DNA of 64,000 nucleotides. Source: Motilimonas eburnea. Lineage in GTDB: Bacteria; Pseudomonadota; Gammaproteobacteria; Enterobacterales; CBDFNC01. Each line of letters opens with the position of its first letter. Within the stretch, counting starts at the first letter, position 1. Shown here piece by piece: positions 19,920 through 29,862 of this stretch. The notes below the pieces were generated by a model, which saw nothing but the letters and a program-made list of their open reading frames with translations, was not told where the DNA came from and searched no databases. Location of the stretch: assembly GCF_021295345.1 (NCBI RefSeq), contig NZ_JAIMJB010000010.1, positions 62,001 to 126,000 on the forward strand, in the 5' to 3' direction. A program made the translations under genes and the position numbers.

Positions 19920-21026
19920 TTAAGCCAAGTGCTCTCTTGCTAGGTACTCTTTACTCTGCATCTCTTGCAATCGAGATAAACAGCGCTGAAATTCAAAACT
20001 TAACCGACCACCGCGATAAAGTTGTTCCATTTCCACCTCAGCTGAAATAATCAGCGCGACGTGACGCTCATAAAACTCATCCACCATGGCAATAAAGCGC
20101 CTCGCCGCATCATCCTTGTCTCCACCCATAACGCAGACATTCGCAAGCAGCACCGTGTGATAGATTTTCGCTATTTCGATATAGTCGTTTTGACTGCGCG
20201 CACTTTCACACAGGGCAGAAAAGTCGATAAACAGTACGCTGTCAGCTTCGGCTAATACCGGGATCTGGCGATTTAATATGTCTATCGATAGATCATACTG
20301 GCGTGGTTCACTGGAGAGCTGTAAAAAGTAGCGCTGAAGGTTTTCATTGGCCTTATCATCAAGAGGCGCATGGTAAATTTCCGCCTGCTCTAAGGTACGC
20401 ATGCGATAGTCGATACCACTATCAACATTGACGATTTGGCAATGCTGATTAATTAACTTGATTGCCGGTAAAAAGCGCTCGCGTTGTAACCCATTACGAT
20501 ACAACTCATCAGGAATGATGTTGGATGTGGCGACCAACACCACACCCCGCTCAAATAAAGCTTCAAATAAGGTGCCGAGCAACATGGCATCTGTGATGTC
20601 AGAAACAAAAAACTCATCAAAGCAAATAACGCGGGCTTCCTTGGCGAGCTTATCCGCAATGATCAGCAAGGGATCGCTCTGTTGTTTCAATAAACCAAGC
20701 TCTTGATGTACCCGGTGCATAAAGCGATGAAAGTGTACACGCATCTTTTCATTAAAGGGTAAACAATCAAAGAAGGTGTCTACCAAGTAGGTTTTGCCAC
20801 GCCCTACCCCACCCCAAAAATACAAACCTCGGATCGGCTCGATCGGCTCAGGCTTTTGAAATGTAAGCTTGATTCGATTAATCCAGCTGGTCTGAGCTGG
20901 CCTAGGTTGAGGCTTTAGCAAGTCGTGATACAGCCTATCAAGGGCGAAAACAGCCTGCTCTTGAGCCGCATCGTAGAAAAAATCTTCGCGCTTTAAATCA
21001 TTTTGGTACTTGAGTAATGGCGTCAC
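19920..21026 (-). CDS. zapE: ZapE, AFG1-family division-associated ATPase
   Basis: P-loop ATPase of the AFG1/LACE1 family that associates with the Z ring during constriction. Walker A is GGVGRGKT, Walker B is VICFDEFFVSDITDAML, and VATSNIIPDELYRNGLQR is a strong family signature; the C-terminus ends FEFQRCLSRLQEMQSKEYL as in E. coli. The GTG at 21026 (VTPLLKYQNDL) lines up with E. coli MQSVTPTSQYL and gives 368 residues; a TTG at 21074 would add 16. Divergent from zapG. Confidence 0.94.
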   Translation of the reverse strand: MTPLLKYQNDLKREDFFYDAAQEQAVFALDRLYHDLLKPQPRPAQTSWINRIKLTFQKPEPIEPIRGLYFWGGVGRGKTYLVDTFFDCLPFNEKMRVHFHRFMHRVHQELGLLKQQSDPLLIIADKLAKEARVICFDEFFVSDITDAMLLGTLFEALFERGVVLVATSNIIPDELYRNGLQRERFLPAIKLINQHCQIVNVDSGIDYRMRTLEQAEIYHAPLDDKANENLQRYFLQLSSEPRQYDLSIDILNRQIPVLAEADSVLFIDFSALCESARSQNDYIEIAKIYHTVLLANVCVMGGDKDDAARRFIAMVDEFYERHVALIISAEVEMEQLYRGGRLSFEFQRCLSRLQEMQSKEYLAREHLA

Positions 21027-21271
21027 AGGCTTTATTAATATCCTTGAATGGTTAAGCTGAATCGGTTTTCGCAAAGCTTTACCAATCTTTCACAAAATTG
21101 CAACAGCGATGAGCTGCTATCGATAACCAAACATATATAATCAAGTTCAATAACAGTAACATTTGGTTTTATCATTTGAATGTATTTTACGTTATGGCAG
21201 GGCAAAGCGTCGCTCATTGACCAAGATGCCCCATTATTACCTTTAACCCTCTATAAAGAGCCGGAGTGAGC

Positions 21272-21907
21272 ATGACAGAAGTCACCATTATCAGTGTTTT
21301 CTTATTCGCCTTAGTCATTGGATTTATGATAGGTCGTCGTTTTCCGAGTAACAAACAAGCCGCCAAATTCGAGCAGCAGGTCACCGAACAACAGCAACAA
21401 TTGAATGATTACCAAAGTAAGCTGACAGCGTGCCAAAACGATCTAAAACAACAAGCCGCCGATCAAAGCAAGTATCAGCAACAAGTCTCAACCCATTTTG
21501 CTAAAACTGCCGATCTGATGGACAGTATCGCGCAGCAATATCAAACCCTGTACCAGCACATGTCTACCGATGCGGCGCAATTACTGCCTGCCGAAGAAGC
21601 GTCGCGCAGCATCTCCATCTTTAAGCGTAATAAGCATGAGTCAGACATCGCCCAATTGAGTGAGACCCAAACGCAAGCCTCTGAGCGAGCGCCGCTATCC
21701 ACAACGACAGCGGCTCAAGAACAAGCAGAAACAGTCGCGCAAGCTGAGCCTGACTCCACAGCAGCGACACAACTAAGCCAACAAGAAGACAGCAAACCAA
21801 AAGACAGCGAACAAGACTCGCAAGCACGAGAATCAACCGAGCCAAAGAAACAAGAAACGATTGTAGCGTCACAAGATCAACCAAAGAACGTAGAAAAGAA
21901 AGACTAA
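21272..21907 (+). CDS. zapG: ZapG (YhcB), inner-membrane envelope/division protein with long tail
   Basis: DUF1043 family: one N-terminal membrane helix (about residues 5-22, ending in FMIGRRF) followed by a coiled coil rich in Q and K, and the segment STHFAKTADLMDSIAQQYQTLYQHMS that marks the family. In E. coli it links cell-wall synthesis and division. The ATG at 21272 has a GGAG site 8 bases upstream; a GTG two codons earlier is less likely. At 211 residues it is far longer than E. coli YhcB (132): residues from about 130 form a low-complexity tail of Q, E, S, T, A and K. A MITE-like element begins three bases after its stop. Confidence 0.88.
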   Translation: MTEVTIISVFLFALVIGFMIGRRFPSNKQAAKFEQQVTEQQQQLNDYQSKLTACQNDLKQQAADQSKYQQQVSTHFAKTADLMDSIAQQYQTLYQHMSTDAAQLLPAEEASRSISIFKRNKHESDIAQLSETQTQASERAPLSTTTAAQEQAETVAQAEPDSTAATQLSQQEDSKPKDSEQDSQARESTEPKKQETIVASQDQPKNVEKKD

Positions 21908-21910
21908 AAA

Positions 21911-22176
21911 TAGGGCCTGTTTATCTTTGGAGGTTAATTTTTGTTCGAGATAAAAGCGTTTTGGGCAAGGCGAGCAGTGTGTAGCTTAGCACTCTAAGTG
22001 AATACTGCTCAACGACGAACAAAACGCTTTTAGCCGAATCCGTAGGACAGCGTTTGTTGGTCATTTCTACTGCGTTAGCGCCTTTTTGCATAGTTGACTA
22101 TGCTACAAAGTCTCTGCCTTGTATAAATACCCAACAAATCGCTGCAAAAACAAGCTCAAAAGGTCAACAGGCCCTA
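21911..22176 (+). mobile_element. MITE-like element, copy 1
   Basis: Non-coding 266-bp element nearly identical over most of its length to 51435-51729. Ends are inverted repeats: left TAGGGCCTGTTTATCTTT, right (reverse complement) TAGGGCCTGTTGACCTTT. The outer TA on each side may be a TA target duplication, as made by IS630/Tc1-type transposases. Inside are two hairpin blocks: AAAAGCGTTTTG (21952-21963) with CAAAACGCTTTT (22020-22031), enclosing GAGCAGT/ACTGCTC; and CAGCGTTTGTTGG (22048-22060) with CCAACAAATCGCTG (22131-22144), enclosing the palindrome GCATAGTTGACTATGC (22088-22103). It encodes no transposase, so movement would need one in trans. It sits 3 bases after the zapG stop. Confidence 0.85.
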
Positions 22177-22327
22177 GCCTTTGCCCGCCCCCAACCCCGT
22201 GTTGTTGCTTGTGGGCAAAGGCATTGTCAACTAGGGTAAAGTTCTGTAAAGACCTGAACAAGCGCTTAAATGACAGGTCTTTAGTGAGGTATAAAGACAA
22301 CATCGAATTTTTAGGAGAGCACGCTTT
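22177..22327 (+). other. degQ upstream region with hairpin and inverted repeat
   Basis: Stretch between the MITE-like element and degQ. It begins with a 10-bp inverted repeat GCCTTTGCCC (22177-22186) / GGGCAAAGGC (22213-22222) lacking a U run. Further on is a perfect AAAGACCTG / CAGGTCTTT inverted repeat (see separate entry), a TATAAA box at 22290-22295 without a convincing -35, and an AGGAG site at 22313-22317. Confidence 0.5.
22248..22282 (+). promoter_or_regulatory. Perfect inverted repeat upstream of degQ, possible operator
   Basis: AAAGACCTG at 22248-22256 and CAGGTCTTT at 22274-22282 form a perfect 9-bp inverted repeat with a 17-base spacer. It could be a two-turn protein-binding site or a leader hairpin. 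It lies just upstream of a TATAAA box at 22290. No known regulator was recognised for this motif. Confidence 0.4.
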
Positions 22328-23680
22328 ATGAAAAAATCCGTTTCCGTATTAACCGCAATTGCACTATCCACCGCGATGGCGTTCGGTAGCCTTTCTGCGC
22401 AAGCTGCGCATCCACTCCAAGTCGATGGCCAAAACTTACCAAGTCTAGCGCCTTTATTAGAGCAGGTAACCCCGGCCGTAGTGAACATTTCGGTCGCGGG
22501 AACCAAAGTCACACGGCAAAATATCCCCGAGCCCTTTCGTCATTTTTTCGGCCCCGATGCCCTTGAAGGTGCCAAACAGCCTTTTCGCGGCCTGGGCTCA
22601 GGTGTGATTATTGATGCCGATAAAGGCTATGTGATCACCAACTATCACGTGATCCATCAAGCCGATGAAATCAAGGTTACCCTGAACAACGGCAAAGAAT
22701 ACCTCGCCGAAAAGATCGGTGAAGATCAACAATCAGACATTGCGCTCCTGCAAATAGATGCCAAAGATCTGACCGAAATCAAGCTAGCCAATTCCGATGA
22801 TCTGCGCGTGGGAGATTTTACCATCGCGATAGGTAACCCATTCGGCTTAGGGCAAACGGTCACCTCAGGTATTGTTAGCGCCTTAGGCCGCAGCGGCCTC
22901 AACATGCAAAACTATGAGAACTTTATTCAAACCGATGCCGCTATTAACAGTGGTAACTCAGGCGGTGCACTACTTAATTTAAATGGTGAGCTCATCGGCA
23001 TCAATACCGCCATTTTAGGACCTAATGGCGGTAACATAGGGATCGGATTTGCCATCCCCGTAAATATGGTGAAAAACCTCACCGCGCAAATTCTTGAATA
23101 CGGTGAAGTGCGCCGCGGGTTATTAGGCATCACCGGAGGAGAGCTCACGCCTGAGCTAGCCGAAGCCTTTGGTCACGACACCCAACACGGCGCCTTTGTC
23201 AATCAAGTGATGGAGGGCTCGGCAGCAGAAAAAGCGGGCATCGAAGCTGGGGATATTATCACCAAGCTAAACAATCAAAAAATCCGCACCTTTAGTGAGC
23301 TACGCGCCAAAATAGCGACCCTAGGCGCTGGCAAAAAAGTCAGCCTTACGGTGGTCAGAGATGGTAAAGAGCAGGTATTTAACGTCACCTTGCAAGAAGC
23401 GAAGGAAACCAATATTGCCGCTAAATCTCTCCATCCAGCACTTGATGGCGCGACATTAAGTAGCAGCGACGGTAAGATCAAAGGCGTGTTAGTCGAAAAA
23501 GTCCTGCCTAACTCTCCCGCAGCCCGTGCTGGCCTTGAAGAAGGCGATATAATTTTAGGCATCAACCGCTATCGGGTTAAAGACATGGATGACATGCGCA
23601 AGGTAATTGAGGACAAGCCGGCCGTGCTTGCCCTTAATATCCAACGTGGCAACGCTTCTTTATACCGCGTGATCCGCTAA
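22328..23680 (+). CDS. degQ: DegQ/DegP-type periplasmic serine protease and chaperone
   Basis: HtrA-family periplasmic protease that degrades misfolded envelope proteins. 450 residues: a signal peptide ending AQA near residue 26, a trypsin-like domain with catalytic His107 (TNYHVI), Asp137 (SDIALL) and Ser211 (NSGNSGGAL), then two PDZ domains (about 255-345 and 360-450). The size and its place before degS favour DegQ over DegP, though single HtrA proteins in this group may cover both roles. A TAGGAGAG ribosome-binding site precedes the ATG. Confidence 0.95.
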   Translation: MKKSVSVLTAIALSTAMAFGSLSAQAAHPLQVDGQNLPSLAPLLEQVTPAVVNISVAGTKVTRQNIPEPFRHFFGPDALEGAKQPFRGLGSGVIIDADKGYVITNYHVIHQADEIKVTLNNGKEYLAEKIGEDQQSDIALLQIDAKDLTEIKLANSDDLRVGDFTIAIGNPFGLGQTVTSGIVSALGRSGLNMQNYENFIQTDAAINSGNSGGALLNLNGELIGINTAILGPNGGNIGIGFAIPVNMVKNLTAQILEYGEVRRGLLGITGGELTPELAEAFGHDTQHGAFVNQVMEGSAAEKAGIEAGDIITKLNNQKIRTFSELRAKIATLGAGKKVSLTVVRDGKEQVFNVTLQEAKETNIAAKSLHPALDGATLSSSDGKIKGVLVEKVLPNSPAARAGLEEGDIILGINRYRVKDMDDMRKVIEDKPAVLALNIQRGNASLYRVIR

Positions 23681-23697
23681 AACAATGGCCTTGCTCA

Positions 23698-23724
23698 AAC
23701 GCCCGCAATGCGGGCGTTTTTTTT
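23698..23724 (+). terminator. Terminator after degQ
   Basis: GC-rich hairpin ACGCCCGC / GCGGGCGT with a 3-base AAT loop and a run of eight T residues, 17 bases after the degQ stop. It separates degQ from degS, so degS should have its own promoter or rely on read-through. Confidence 0.93.
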
Positions 23725-23773
23725 ACCTCATTTTTTGCTATTCTGTTTCTTTTATTTGACCAACGAACTGACC

Positions 23774-24883
23774 ATGTCTTCAGCGCTGCGCTATATATTC
23801 AAATCCGTTGCTATCGGCTTGTTTATTGCCATCTTTTTACTCATATTCTTTCCACAGCTACGCAATAATCATGAGCTCCCTTTTGCTGATCAGATTGAAA
23901 CCTATAGCGGCCAAGTGGATGGATACAGTAGCGCCGTGCGTCGCGCGGCGCCCGCCGTGGTCAATATCTATTCACAGAATTACCAGCGCTCTAACATCAA
24001 CAGCCCCCCAGAGCTGCGTCCAACCGGATTAGGGTCGGGCATTATTATGAGTGAAAAAGGCTATGTGCTCACCAATATGCACGTGGTTGAAGAAGCCGAT
24101 CAAGTCCTAGTTGCCTTGCAAGATGGGCGTTTACTCACGGCTCAGATGATCGGAGCCGATAAGGTGACAGACTTGGCCGTGTTACAAATTGATGCCGAGA
24201 ACCTGCCTGTCATCCCACAAAACCCAGCCTACTCACCTAAAGTAGGCGATCTCGTCTTGGCGATAGGTAACCCTTACAACATAGGTCAGACGGTCACCCA
24301 AGGCATCATCAGTGCAACGGGGCGCACTGGCATCAGTTCAACAGGTCGACAGGATTTCTTGCAGACCGATGCCGCCATCAACCGCGGAAATTCGGGTGGC
24401 GCCTTAATTAATAGTCGTGGCGAGATGGTCGGCATCAATACGTCAGCCTTTCATGTCACTCAAAGCTTAGATAGCTATGGCATTAGCTTTGCTGTGCCGT
24501 ATCTACTTGTGGCCCGCATCATGGACAGTTTAATCAAAGATGGTCGAGTGATCCGTGGCTCGATTGGTGTACTGGGCGGCCCAATCAACCCCGTGATGGC
24601 TAAGTTATGGGGGATAGAGGCTCAACAAGGTATTATGATCACCGGTGTGATGCCTGATGGCCCTGCCGACTTAGCGGGCATGAGAACATCCGATGTGATG
24701 TTAGCCATTAATGATCTGCCCGTCAGCGGTGTATCAGATGTGCTTGACCGAGTCGCAGAAGTTCGCCCGGGTGAAAAAATATCGGTCAAGCTATTGCGCG
24801 ATGGTGCACAATTGGAGCTGACGATTGAAGTGGCTGATTTCGATGTACTCAGGCAACAGCAAGCCACCTTCAGCGAGTATTAA
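23774..24883 (+). CDS. degS: DegS, site-1 protease of the sigma-E stress pathway
   Basis: Inner-membrane-anchored HtrA protease that senses unfolded outer-membrane proteins and makes the first cut in RseA, releasing sigma-E. From the ATG at 23774 it has 369 residues: an N-terminal membrane anchor (about 10-27), protease domain with His103, Asp133 and Ser207 (NRGNSGGAL), and one PDZ domain, which distinguishes it from DegQ/P. A longer in-frame reading would start inside the degQ terminator and is unlikely. Confidence 0.95.
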   Translation: MSSALRYIFKSVAIGLFIAIFLLIFFPQLRNNHELPFADQIETYSGQVDGYSSAVRRAAPAVVNIYSQNYQRSNINSPPELRPTGLGSGIIMSEKGYVLTNMHVVEEADQVLVALQDGRLLTAQMIGADKVTDLAVLQIDAENLPVIPQNPAYSPKVGDLVLAIGNPYNIGQTVTQGIISATGRTGISSTGRQDFLQTDAAINRGNSGGALINSRGEMVGINTSAFHVTQSLDSYGISFAVPYLLVARIMDSLIKDGRVIRGSIGVLGGPINPVMAKLWGIEAQQGIMITGVMPDGPADLAGMRTSDVMLAINDLPVSGVSDVLDRVAEVRPGEKISVKLLRDGAQLELTIEVADFDVLRQQQATFSEY

Positions 24884-24932
24884 TTTCTTTACTGCTCCTG
24901 CTTGCGGCCCCGCTTGCCACTTAGCTTACGGA

Positions 24933-24960
24933 TAAAAAAATAGCCGCAAGTGCGGCTATG
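24933..24960 (-). terminator. Terminator after murA
   Basis: Minus-strand hairpin ATAGCCGCA / TGCGGCTAT with a 2-base loop followed by seven U residues, at the convergent end of degS and murA. The A-run side could also help end degS transcription weakly. Confidence 0.85.
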
Positions 24961-24995
24961 TACTGTGTTGTTAAGCAATGTTTGTTTAACAGAAC

Positions 24996-26261
<1,266 letters not shown>

Positions 26262-26519
26262 TTAGGATGGCTGATTAAATATTTTTTCTTTCTGCCATTG
26301 CTGAGGCGTAAAAGCTTTAATACTGAGAGCGTGGATCGTGTTGGCAGCAATCTCTTCCATCAAGGGAGCGTAGATGGTTTGTTGCTTTTTAACGCGACTC
26401 ATATCATTAAACATCTCGGCGACCGCGATCACTTGGAAATGATTGCCTTCACCTTTGACATAGCACTCTGCAAGAGGGAGTGCAGCTAATAACTTCGCCT
26501 CTATCTCTTTTGGATCCAT
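26262..26519 (-). CDS. ibaG: IbaG (YrbA), BolA-family protein
   Basis: BolA-like protein that in other gammaproteobacteria binds monothiol glutaredoxin with a 2Fe-2S cluster. The ATG at 26519 (MDPKEIEAKLL) gives 85 residues; E. coli has 84. The BolA core NHFQVIAVAEMFNDMSRVKKQQTIY is present (residues about 27-51), with the histidine after GEGN. A longer in-frame extension with a hydrophobic leader runs upstream but is not family-like. Confidence 0.94.
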   Translation of the reverse strand: MDPKEIEAKLLAALPLAECYVKGEGNHFQVIAVAEMFNDMSRVKKQQTIYAPLMEEIAANTIHALSIKAFTPQQWQKEKIFNQPS

Positions 26520-26694
26520 TTTAAATCCTACTTTTAAATTAGAAAAAATACGAAAACTTGGGCTAGCTGATAGCAGGACCAGTATTATACCCAAGTTACA
26601 AAAGAAACCTGGGTACAGATGCCACAAAAGCCAGCTGTTTTATCACCAATTGCGGTTAAGTTAAACAGTTAAGGTGTGATTATTCCGGTTTTTG

Positions 26695-27024
26695 TTAACA
26701 GCCACGCTTTTCATGGCTGCTAGCTGAGGCAGGAAATAAGGGCGTTAAGCCATATAAATCAGCAAGCTGGGATAATCTAGTGGGATAATTCACAAATTGC
26801 ATTTGCGTACCAGAAAAATACGTGACCAGCCAAGCCAACCCTGCGGAGTCAAAGCGATTAACACCGCTAAGGTCAACCCGTTTCACCTCGGGAGTGATTG
26901 ACGGGAGCAGAGCTTCAACCTGACTCGAAGTCAGATCGCCCGTTAGCAACAAGGTGTCTGCAACCACAGCATAACGTAATCCAGTACTGTCAGCATGGTC
27001 ACTCGCGCAGGTCTTTGACGCCAT
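26695..27024 (-). CDS. mlaB: MlaB, STAS-domain subunit of the Mla lipid transporter
   Basis: Cytoplasmic STAS protein that binds MlaF and supports activity of the MlaFEDB transporter, which moves phospholipid between the outer and inner membranes. 109 residues with the core VKRVDLSGVNRFDSAGLAWLV that holds the conserved threonine/serine region of the family. A 175-base gap before ibaG has no clear terminator. Confidence 0.92.
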   Translation of the reverse strand: MASKTCASDHADSTGLRYAVVADTLLLTGDLTSSQVEALLPSITPEVKRVDLSGVNRFDSAGLAWLVTYFSGTQMQFVNYPTRLSQLADLYGLTPLFPASASSHEKRGC

Positions 27025-27026
27025 TA

Positions 27027-27668
27027 TTACTCCTTTGCCAAGGCGTTATTTTTGGCAATCAATTGTTCCGTCACTTCATCTATCCCTTGCTTGCGAATCA
27101 AGCCGCCTAACTCGGATTGTTTAGTGGTTAACAAACTTACGCCTTCGGTGATCACGTCAAATACCCGCCATACCGGCGTTTTGTTGCTCTTGTTTTGGCT
27201 TTTTCCCGCTCTTAATTTGAACACAACATTAATTTCGGGCGCCCCATCTTGAACGAAAGAAACCGGTACACTGACGATTTTTTGCCCTGTCACGTCCTTT
27301 CTCGAGCCCAGTTTTAAGGTTTGTTGGTCGTATTGAAACAGCACATTCGAATACGTGATCACCATATGATCGCCAAAGGCATCCACAAATGCGGCGCGTT
27401 GCGCGGGCGTTGTCTTTTTAAGCTCAGGTCCTATCACCTTATATGCTGAGTACTTAATATCAACATAACCGAGCAAGTCTTCACGTACGATGTGTTCTGC
27501 GTAACTGGGGTCTTGTGTTAGTTTCTCTTGCTCCTTTTTCACTCGGCTAAACACCTTAGTTGCCACTTCTTCGACAAGCTGATAAGGATCTTGATACTCC
27601 TGCTGCACCGCGGCAACAGACGAACTAAACAACACTAAAAAAACACAGCTAAACCAAGCCTTAAACAT
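27027..27668 (-). CDS. mlaC: MlaC, periplasmic phospholipid-binding shuttle
   Basis: Soluble periplasmic carrier of phospholipid between the MlaA-porin complex and MlaFEDB. 213 residues with a signal peptide ending SSSVAA near residue 20. The family segment ARADLLGYVDIKYSAYKVIG-like (seen as REDLLGYVDIKYSAYKVIG) is followed by TPAQRAAFVDAFGDHM. It lies 2 bases from mlaD. Confidence 0.95.
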   Translation of the reverse strand: MFKAWFSCVFLVLFSSSVAAVQQEYQDPYQLVEEVATKVFSRVKKEQEKLTQDPSYAEHIVREDLLGYVDIKYSAYKVIGPELKKTTPAQRAAFVDAFGDHMVITYSNVLFQYDQQTLKLGSRKDVTGQKIVSVPVSFVQDGAPEINVVFKLRAGKSQNKSNKTPVWRVFDVITEGVSLLTTKQSELGGLIRKQGIDEVTEQLIAKNNALAKE

Positions 27669-27670
27669 GA

Positions 27671-28147
27671 TTATTCCTTTCCTTTATCTTGCATGGAAAA
27701 TAAAAACTGGCCGATCAAATCTTCCAGTACCAGCGCGGATTTGGTGTCATAGATGGTATCGCCATCGGCCAATAACTCAATGTCTTCATCAATGAAGCCG
27801 GGGCGCAAACCGATGAATTGCTCACCCAATAAGCCTGCCGTTAAAATTGAAAGGGAACTGGTTTCGGGGTAATAGCCATATTTTTGTTCCATCTTTAACG
27901 TCACCAAAGGGGTGTAACTGTCGGGATCCAAAGTGATGGCTTCAACCCTGCCCACCACCACACCACCTAGCTTCACCGGTGAGCGTACTTTTAAGCCACC
28001 AATATTGTCGAATTTGGCCAGCAAGGTGTAACTGCCTTGATCGCGGCTAAAAGAAAAGCCAGCAACTTGCATAACAAGCAATACCAAAGCCAAGCAACTG
28101 GCTAGAATAAAACAGCCTACCGCAAAATGAATTTTCTTTTCACTCAT
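27671..28147 (-). CDS. mlaD: MlaD, MCE-domain subunit of the Mla transporter
   Basis: Inner-membrane-anchored MCE protein that forms a hexameric ring holding phospholipid on the periplasmic side of MlaFEDB. 158 residues: one membrane helix (about 8-27) and a single MCE domain starting YTLLAKFDNIGGLKVRSPVKLGGV. The end is DUF-free and short, as normal for MlaD. Confidence 0.96.
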   Translation of the reverse strand: MSEKKIHFAVGCFILASCLALVLLVMQVAGFSFSRDQGSYTLLAKFDNIGGLKVRSPVKLGGVVVGRVEAITLDPDSYTPLVTLKMEQKYGYYPETSSLSILTAGLLGEQFIGLRPGFIDEDIELLADGDTIYDTKSALVLEDLIGQFLFSMQDKGKE

Positions 28148-28156
28148 TACGCATTC

Positions 28157-28930
28157 CTAACCGTACATAAAAATGGTTAATATAAAATCTAACGCCAGCA
28201 CCAAAAGTGACGCATTGACAACCGTTCGAGTGGTTGCCTCACTGATACCTGCCGATGACGGCTTAGCGTAATAACCGTTGTAGAGCGCCACCCAAACAAT
28301 CACAAACGCAAATACGGCACTCTTAATAAAACCATATACGATGTCTAATTTAACATCGACGCTGGCCTGCATCACCGACCAGAAGCCACCGCTATCTATG
28401 CCCTTCCAATTCACACCGACAACACTTCCCCCCCAAATGGCGATCAAAGAGAACATAAAAGCCAACATGGGCATGGCTAACACGCCCCCCCAGAATCGCG
28501 GCGCAATAATGCGCTTTAAGGGATCGACGGCCATCATCTCCATACTCGACAGTTGCTCGGTGGCCTTCATTAGCCCCACCTCTGCGGTTAATGCCGAGCC
28601 AGCCCGGCCAGCAAACAGCAGTGCGGTGACCACGGGCCCTAGTTCACGCAATAGAGACAGTGCTACCATGGTACCTAGGCTTTGCTCAGCGCCGTAATTA
28701 ATCAGTACATTATAGCCCTGCAGCCCTAGCACCATGCCGATGAACAAGCCAGCTACCACAATGATAGGCAAGGACAATACGCCCAACTGGTAAACTTGCA
28801 GCAACACCAAGCGAGCCCATTTTAAAGTGGGTTTTGTAAATAATGCACTGATTAGCATCGTGCCTGCCGCACCTAGGCGCAGGACAAAGCTAATGCTACG
28901 CTGACCAAGTTGTTGAATCGCATCTATCAC
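28157..28930 (-). CDS. mlaE: MlaE, permease of the Mla transporter
   Basis: Integral membrane permease of MlaFEDB. 257 residues (E. coli 260) with five to six hydrophobic helices. Family segments include [28 protein letters not shown] and the coupling region [25 protein letters not shown]. Overlaps the end of mlaF by 4 bases. Confidence 0.96.
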   Translation of the reverse strand: MIDAIQQLGQRSISFVLRLGAAGTMLISALFTKPTLKWARLVLLQVYQLGVLSLPIIVVAGLFIGMVLGLQGYNVLINYGAEQSLGTMVALSLLRELGPVVTALLFAGRAGSALTAEVGLMKATEQLSSMEMMAVDPLKRIIAPRFWGGVLAMPMLAFMFSLIAIWGGSVVGVNWKGIDSGGFWSVMQASVDVKLDIVYGFIKSAVFAFVIVWVALYNGYYAKPSSAGISEATTRTVVNASLLVLALDFILTIFMYG

Positions 28931-29721
28931 GATAACATGACATCCTTAGCAAAATCTGACACGGGATAATGAAATGGCACAGGTCCATTGGGTAGCCCAT
29001 TAATAAACTGGATCAAGCGGGGATCTGAGTTTATTTTTATAGCCTGCGGCGAGCCCTCGGCGATAATCTTTTTCTCGGCTAAAACATAAACATAATCCGC
29101 GATTTCAAGCACTTCTTTAACATCATGACTGACCACGATGGAGGTTAACCCTAAACTTTGGTTCAAGTCTCGAATTAACTTTAACAACACCCCCATTGAA
29201 ATGGGGTCTTGGCCCGCAAAAGGTTCATCGTACATCATCAACTCAGGGTCGAGAGCGGTCGCGCGAGCCAACGCCACCCTTCGCGCCATCCCGCCAGATA
29301 ATTCCGTGGCCAATAGGTGTTGTGCACCGCGCAAGCCAACCGATTCCAGCTTCATTAACACTAACGTGCGTAATACCCTTTCATTTAAGCGGGTATGTTC
29401 GCGCAATGGGAAAGCCACATTTTCAAACACGGTTAATTCGGGAAACAAAGCGCCGCTTTGAAATAGCAAGCCCATTTTACGACGCATCTTAAAAAGTGCA
29501 GGTCGACTCGCATGGGTGACACTTTGACCAGCAAACAAAACGTCACCTTGTGTCGGAGTAAGCTGACCACCGATTAGCTTTAAAAGGGTCGTTTTTCCGA
29601 TACCGCTGGGACCTAAGATAGCCGTAATTTGACCGCGCCTAACCGTTAAGTTTAAGTCTTCAAATAGCACACGTTGCTGGCGAGCAAAGTGCAACCCACA
29701 AACCTCAACAAGATGGTCCAT
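28927..29721 (-). CDS. mlaF: MlaF, ATPase of the Mla transporter
   Basis: ABC ATPase driving MlaFEDB. 264 residues. Walker A is GPSGIGKTT, the signature is [14 protein letters not shown], and Walker B is [16 protein letters not shown]. First gene of the minus-strand mlaFEDCB-ibaG-murA run, divergent from yrbG across 141 bases that must hold both promoters. Confidence 0.97.
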   Translation of the reverse strand: MDHLVEVCGLHFARQQRVLFEDLNLTVRRGQITAILGPSGIGKTTLLKLIGGQLTPTQGDVLFAGQSVTHASRPALFKMRRKMGLLFQSGALFPELTVFENVAFPLREHTRLNERVLRTLVLMKLESVGLRGAQHLLATELSGGMARRVALARATALDPELMMYDEPFAGQDPISMGVLLKLIRDLNQSLGLTSIVVSHDVKEVLEIADYVYVLAEKKIIAEGSPQAIKINSDPRLIQFINGLPNGPVPFHYPVSDFAKDVMLS

Positions 29722-29862
29722 TAACGTGTTTCCACTATTACAAATTTAGAGAAAATACAGAGCATTATTTTATGCTTAATAATAAACATACTCAAACACT
29801 TCACATTTGTGACCAGAAACGGGAAAATACCGTTTTTAGATCACAGTTTTTAGAAAGGAATT

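Noticed and set aside
22177-22222. GCCTTTGCCC / GGGCAAAGGC hairpin as a zapG terminator
   Set aside because: The loop is 26 bases and no U run follows on the plus strand, so termination is not supported.
23698-23773. Longer DegS N-terminus beginning inside the degQ terminator
   Set aside because: The upstream start lies in the terminator stem and U run; the ATG at 23774 gives the normal DegS anchor.
26520-26627. N-terminal hydrophobic extension of IbaG
   Set aside because: The family starts at MDPKEIEAKLL; the extension has no counterpart in BolA proteins, which are cytoplasmic.
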